From positions 1 through 64,000 of the forward strand of contig NZ_WIND01000003.1 of assembly GCF_009697225.1 (NCBI RefSeq): DNA of 64,000 bases, given 5' to 3'. Origin of the DNA: Halovulum marinum. Lineage in GTDB: Bacteria > Pseudomonadota > Alphaproteobacteria > Rhodobacterales > Rhodobacteraceae. Both the position numbers and the translations under genes were made by a program. The notes beneath the pieces are model-generated. The model had not been told where the DNA came from and made no database searches. It saw nothing but the letters and a program-made list of their open reading frames with translations. Of the stretch, positions 61,018-64,000 are shown piece after piece; the stretch's first letter is position 1; every line of letters begins with the position of its first letter.

Positions 61018-62061
61018 TTACCGCGGACGCGGCAGGTAGATGCTGTTGAACCAGGTCTTGTAGCCTTCGCGGAACTCCTGCAGGTCGGCCCAGACCTCGG
61101 CGAAGTACTCGTCCTCGGCGGCCAGCTCGTCCGCGACCTCGAGCCAGGCGGCCTCGAAGGCGTCCAGGAACTCCTGGTCCCACTGCTTGATGGTGACGCC
61201 GTGCTTCTCGACGTTCTCGACCATGGCCGGGAAGTTCTTCGCCTCGCCCTCGGCGAAGTTGTCGGCAAGGTTGGCCATGCAGGCGATGTTGATCTGCGTC
61301 TGCGCCCGCTCGTCAAGGCTCTCCCAGCGGTCCTTGTTGATCAGCAGCTCGAACATCGTCGCCGGCTGGTGCCAGCCGGGGAAGTAGTTGAACTTCGCCA
61401 CGTTGTAGAAGCCCAGGTTCGCGTCCACCACCGGCATCGAGAACTCGGACGCGTCGATCGCGCCGCGCTCCAGCGCCGGGAAGATGTCGCCGCCCGCCAG
61501 CAGCGAGGTCGACACGCCCAGCTTCTCCATCACCTCGGCGCCGAGGCCGAAGAAACGCATGTTCAGGCCCTGCAGATCCTCGAGCGAGGTGATTTCCTTC
61601 TTGAACCAGCCCGAGGTCTCCGGCGCGTACATGCCGCACAGCAGCACCTTCACGTTGTAGCCGTTGTCGTCGTAGAGCCGCTAGAACAGCGTCATGCCGT
61701 CGTCGTACAGCATCCACGCCAGCATCTCGCCCGGCTCGGGGCCGAAGGGCACGGCGGCGAACAGGCCCGCGGCCGGCATCTTGCCCTGCCAGTAGCCGGA
61801 GGTCGAATAAGCCGCATCGACCGAGCCGTTCGAGACCGCGTCCAGCATCTCCAGCGCCGGCACCAGTTCGCCCGGGTTGAAGTGCTCGAACTCCACGCTT
61901 TCCGAAATGCCGTTGATCTATTCGACGAAGGCGACGCTCGCGGTGCCCAGGATCGGCAGGTTCGCCGAGTAGCCCGAGGTCATCTCGAACAGTTCCTGCG
62001 CCTGCACCGGCAGCGCCACGGCGCCGGCCAGGATCGTGCCGGTCAGCATCCTCTTGTACAT
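61018..62061 (-). pseudogene. dctP: TRAP solute-binding protein gene interrupted by two amber codons
   Basis: A full-length DctP-type frame of 347 codons with a signal peptide (LTGTILAGAVALPVQAQ), the body FEHFNPGELVPALEMLD, ETSGWFKKEITSLEDLQGLN and the C-terminal YKTWFNSIYLPRPR. Two in-frame TAG codons break it, at codon 48 (61920-61918, after VAFVE) and codon 127 (61683-61681, after GMTLF). Each is one transition from CAG (Gln). TAG serves as an ordinary stop elsewhere here. The frame is otherwise intact with no indel, so decay is recent, or a suppressor or a sequencing error is involved. dctQ and dctM remain intact. Confidence 0.9.
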
Positions 62062-62402
62062 GCGGATTCCCTTCCCTGTTGGTTCGACAACTCGTTGGTG
62101 TCGGATGCACCGTAACCACAGCGGCGCGAATCGCCCAAGACCAAAGCGGGGCCGTGCGGGCAAAAATCGCCGCGGCGGTGGCAGCTTGCCTAATGTTTCG
62201 ACAAACCCGCCGCCGGCGAAGCTTTGTTCCGCGGAAGGATACGAAAACCGGCGTCCACATTCTAATATTGCAAAGGAAGCGTCGAGGACGACCGAAAACT
62301 GTTCGCGCGAATCGCCTCCGGAACACGCGGCCGCAATTCATCGGGTGAAATCACCTCCCGGACCGCCTATCTAGGACGGGGATCGACAGACGAAGGACGC
62401 CA
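62062..62402. other. Divergent intergenic region upstream of dctP
   Basis: The 341-base gap is A+T-richer than the rest (62160-62370). TTCGACAA occurs twice (62083-62090 and 62197-62204, 114 bases apart) and may mark a regulator site for dctP. A GGGAAGGGA ribosome site precedes dctP. No gene, tRNA or regulatory RNA was recognised. Confidence 0.4.
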
Positions 62403-62921
62403 ATGCCCATCGCCATCTTCTTCGTCGCCCTCGCGGGCGCGCTGATCGTCGCCGTCGCCGACCGCCAGCTGCGCCCCGTCGCCATCCTGTTCGCGATCGT
62501 GATGTCGGCGCTGCTGGCCTACGTGGTCTGGGACCAGTGGCTGCGCGGCGGGCGGCTGCCGCCGCGGATGACGCTGGAGCAGCTGCAGCTGGACGATCTG
62601 CAGGTCGCCAGCGACGCCCGTTTCGTCCGCGTCTCGGGCCGGGCCGCCAACACCTCGGAACGGTTCCGCCTGCGCGAGTTCCGCATGCGCACCACGGTGC
62701 ACGACTGCCCCGACGCGGACAGCGCGCTGCCCGACTGCGTGGTCATCGCGCAGGACGACGGCATCGCCCGGGTCGACGTGCCGCCGGGCCAGGCGCGCCA
62801 CTTCGAGGCGGTGTTCAGCTTCCGCAACATGCCCGAGACCACCGGGGTGACGGTCTGGGACCACCAGATCCTGGAGGTGCGCGCGATCGACGAGACCGCC
62901 CGCACGCCGGTGCTGCGCTAG
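62403..62921 (+). CDS. Hypothetical membrane-anchored protein
   Basis: 172-residue protein of unknown function. It has two N-terminal hydrophobic segments (IFFVALAGALIVAVAD and AILFAIVMSALLAYVVWDQW), then an about 115-residue soluble domain with GRAANTSERFRLREFRMRT, CPDADSALPDC and GQARHFEAVFSF. The pattern resembles FxLYD-type beta-sandwich domains and suggests a periplasmic domain, possibly with a disulfide. Its TAG stop shares the bases CTAG with the stop of the convergent lipoprotein gene. Confidence 0.7.
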   Translation: MPIAIFFVALAGALIVAVADRQLRPVAILFAIVMSALLAYVVWDQWLRGGRLPPRMTLEQLQLDDLQVASDARFVRVSGRAANTSERFRLREFRMRTTVHDCPDADSALPDCVVIAQDDGIARVDVPPGQARHFEAVFSFRNMPETTGVTVWDHQILEVRAIDETARTPVLR

Positions 62922-63223
62922 CCGCCGGCGCCGCAGGCCAGCCGTACCGCGACCAGCGCCGCGTCGCCGCTGACGCCGCCCTTGCGGGTCCGGCAGCCGG
63001 TGGCCTGCTCGGCGGCGACGCTGGCTGCGGCCATCACCTCGGCGGTGTCCGGCAACGCCACCATGTTGGTGCGGATCACCTGCGCCTCGCCGTCCAGCGC
63101 GTAGACGTCGAAGACATAGGGCCCGACCCGTGTCACCTGGGGCGAGACGCCCATGAACCGCGGCGCGGGCGAGGAACAGCCCGCCGCCAGCAGCAGCAGC
63201 GCGAGCATCGACATTCTGGGCAT
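62918..63223 (-). CDS. Small lipoprotein
   Basis: 101-residue protein with a lipobox signal (MSMLALLLLAAGC, Cys about residue 16), so it is expected to be lipidated in the envelope. The mature part has GPYVFDVYALDGEAQVIRTN and two cysteines (GCRTRK, LACGAGG). No family is recognised. It overlaps the convergent hypothetical gene by four bases. Confidence 0.65.
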   Translation of the reverse strand: MPRMSMLALLLLAAGCSSPAPRFMGVSPQVTRVGPYVFDVYALDGEAQVIRTNMVALPDTAEVMAAASVAAEQATGCRTRKGGVSGDAALVAVRLACGAGG

Positions 63224-63318
63224 GGCACCTCCGGCTTTCGCCGCAGCCTGCCGCGCACAGGGTTAACAGGCGGTTAGCGCCCCTTCCCCCCGCGCCCGAA
63301 CGGCGCTAGATCGGCGGC

Positions 63319-64000
63319 ATGACCGATTTCGCCAGGACCCGCGCCCTGTTCGACCTGCCCGAGGGGGTGATCTACCTCGACGGCAACTCTCTCGGGCCGT
63401 TGCCGCGCCATGCCGCCGCGCATGTGGCGCGGGTGATGACCGAGGAATGGGGCACGCAGCTGATCCGCGGCTGGAACGGCGCCGGCTGGTTCACCCTGCC
63501 CGAGCGCCTGGGCGAGCGCATCGCGCCGCTGATCGGCGCGCAGCCCGGCAGCGTCACGGTGGGCGACACGCTGTCGATCAAGGTCTACCAGGCGCTGGCC
63601 GCGGCGCTGGACCTGGTGCCGGACCGGCGCGTGGTGCTGTCGGACAGCGGCAACTTCCCGTCCGACCTGTACATGGCCGAGGGGCTGCTGCGCAGCCTGG
63701 GCCGGGGCCACGAGCTGCGCGTCGTCGCCCCCGAGGCGGTCGCGGCGGCGATCACCGACGAGGTCGCGGTGCTGATGCTGACCCAGGTCGACTACCGCAC
63801 CGGGCGGCTGCACGACATGAAGGCGCTGACCGACCGGGCGCGGGCGGCGGGGGCGATCACCGTCTGGGACCTGGCGCATTCGGCCGGCGCGCTGCCGGTG
63901 GACCTGTCCGGCTGCGACACCGATTTCGCCGTCGGCTGCACCTACAAGTACCTCAACGGCGGCCCCGGCGCGCCGGCCTTCATTCATATCGCGCCGCGCC
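63319..64000 (+). CDS. kynU: Kynureninase, N-terminal part
   Basis: 227 residues before the window edge. It is a PLP-dependent fold-type I enzyme. Visible are YLDGNSLGPLPRHA, EEWGTQLIRGWNGAGWF, VTVGDTLSIKVYQALAAAL, SDSGNFPSDLYMAEGL, WDLAHSAGALPVDLSGC (Asp anchoring the pyridine ring) and YKYLNGGPGAPAF with the Schiff-base lysine. It cleaves L-kynurenine to anthranilate and alanine in tryptophan breakdown. The ATG at 63319 is preceded by GGCGGC, a weak site. The C-terminus is outside the window. Confidence 0.9.
   Translation, partial: MTDFARTRALFDLPEGVIYLDGNSLGPLPRHAAAHVARVMTEEWGTQLIRGWNGAGWFTLPERLGERIAPLIGAQPGSVTVGDTLSIKVYQALAAALDLVPDRRVVLSDSGNFPSDLYMAEGLLRSLGRGHELRVVAPEAVAAAITDEVAVLMLTQVDYRTGRLHDMKALTDRARAAGAITVWDLAHSAGALPVDLSGCDTDFAVGCTYKYLNGGPGAPAFIHIAPR

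Noticed and set aside
61018-62061. Use of TAG as a sense codon in this organism
   Set aside because: TAG is the normal stop of several intact genes here (for example 18543-18545, 31254-31256, 44822-44824), so general reassignment is excluded.

Overview
The window is very G+C-rich, densely coding DNA. Its content of ABC and TRAP uptake operons, FCD-type GntR regulators, HWE-family kinase modules and a sigma-EcfG-like promoter points to an alphaproteobacterium, most likely of the Rhodobacteraceae type. This placement is an inference from gene content; no rRNA or tRNA gene is present to fix it. Most long frames antisense to real genes are G+C artefacts and are not listed. About 57 protein genes are supported. 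Two are clearly broken (a short-chain dehydrogenase with a frameshift and a TRAP binding-protein gene with two amber codons), and there is one internally deleted IS5-type element.

Layout, left to right. 1-3.2 kb: a divergent fumarylacetoacetate-hydrolase-family gene (cut by the window edge) and a malonate operon, matA-matB. 3.2-12.1 kb: a carbohydrate-type locus with a LacI regulator. An ABC ATPase, two dehydrogenases and lacI run leftward. A Tat-exported binding protein, two permeases, a sugar isomerase/epimerase-like enzyme and a frameshifted SDR run rightward. Two LacI-like operators lie in the divergent promoter region. 12.1-19.9 kb: a TAXI-type TRAP transporter plus a thiamine-diphosphate enzyme, divergent from two translationally coupled FCD GntR regulators and a LarA-like (nickel-pincer racemase-related) protein. 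20.1-25.7 kb: a 1,720-residue hybrid sensor kinase holding two complete kinase cores of different families, then a single-domain response regulator. 25.8-26.25 kb: the IS5 remnant. 26.25-31.3 kb: a choline/glycine-betaine ABC operon with a GFA-fold gene inside it, and a divergent AidB-like acyl-CoA dehydrogenase. 31.3-40.7 kb: a hydantoin/N-carbamoyl-amino-acid style catabolic cluster with its own polar amino-acid ABC transporter, a DapA-like aldolase, a flavin-reductase-fold protein and a LysR regulator.

40.9-50.9 kb is more housekeeping-like: gph, glmU-glmS, a CPA1 antiporter, a YdcF-like protein, an acyl-CoA synthetase, moaA and csbD. 50.9-56.8 kb is a peptide-type ABC operon in the unusual order D-F-A-B-C. 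56.9-62.1 kb is a TRAP (DctPQM) operon ending in two sulfotransferase-like paralogues. 62.4-64 kb has two small envelope proteins and the start of a kynureninase gene cut by the window edge.

Themes. (1) In all six uptake operons the binding-protein gene is followed, before the next gene, by a perfect G+C-rich hairpin, two of them with T-tracts. This suggests a shared way of keeping binding protein in excess over membrane subunits. (2) Catabolic genes are tightly coupled by ATGA or TGATG overlaps, which ties enzymes to the transporters beside them. (3) The two most system-like loci of unknown substrate are the hydantoinase/aldolase/SDR cluster and the LarA-like/ThDP/TAXI cluster.
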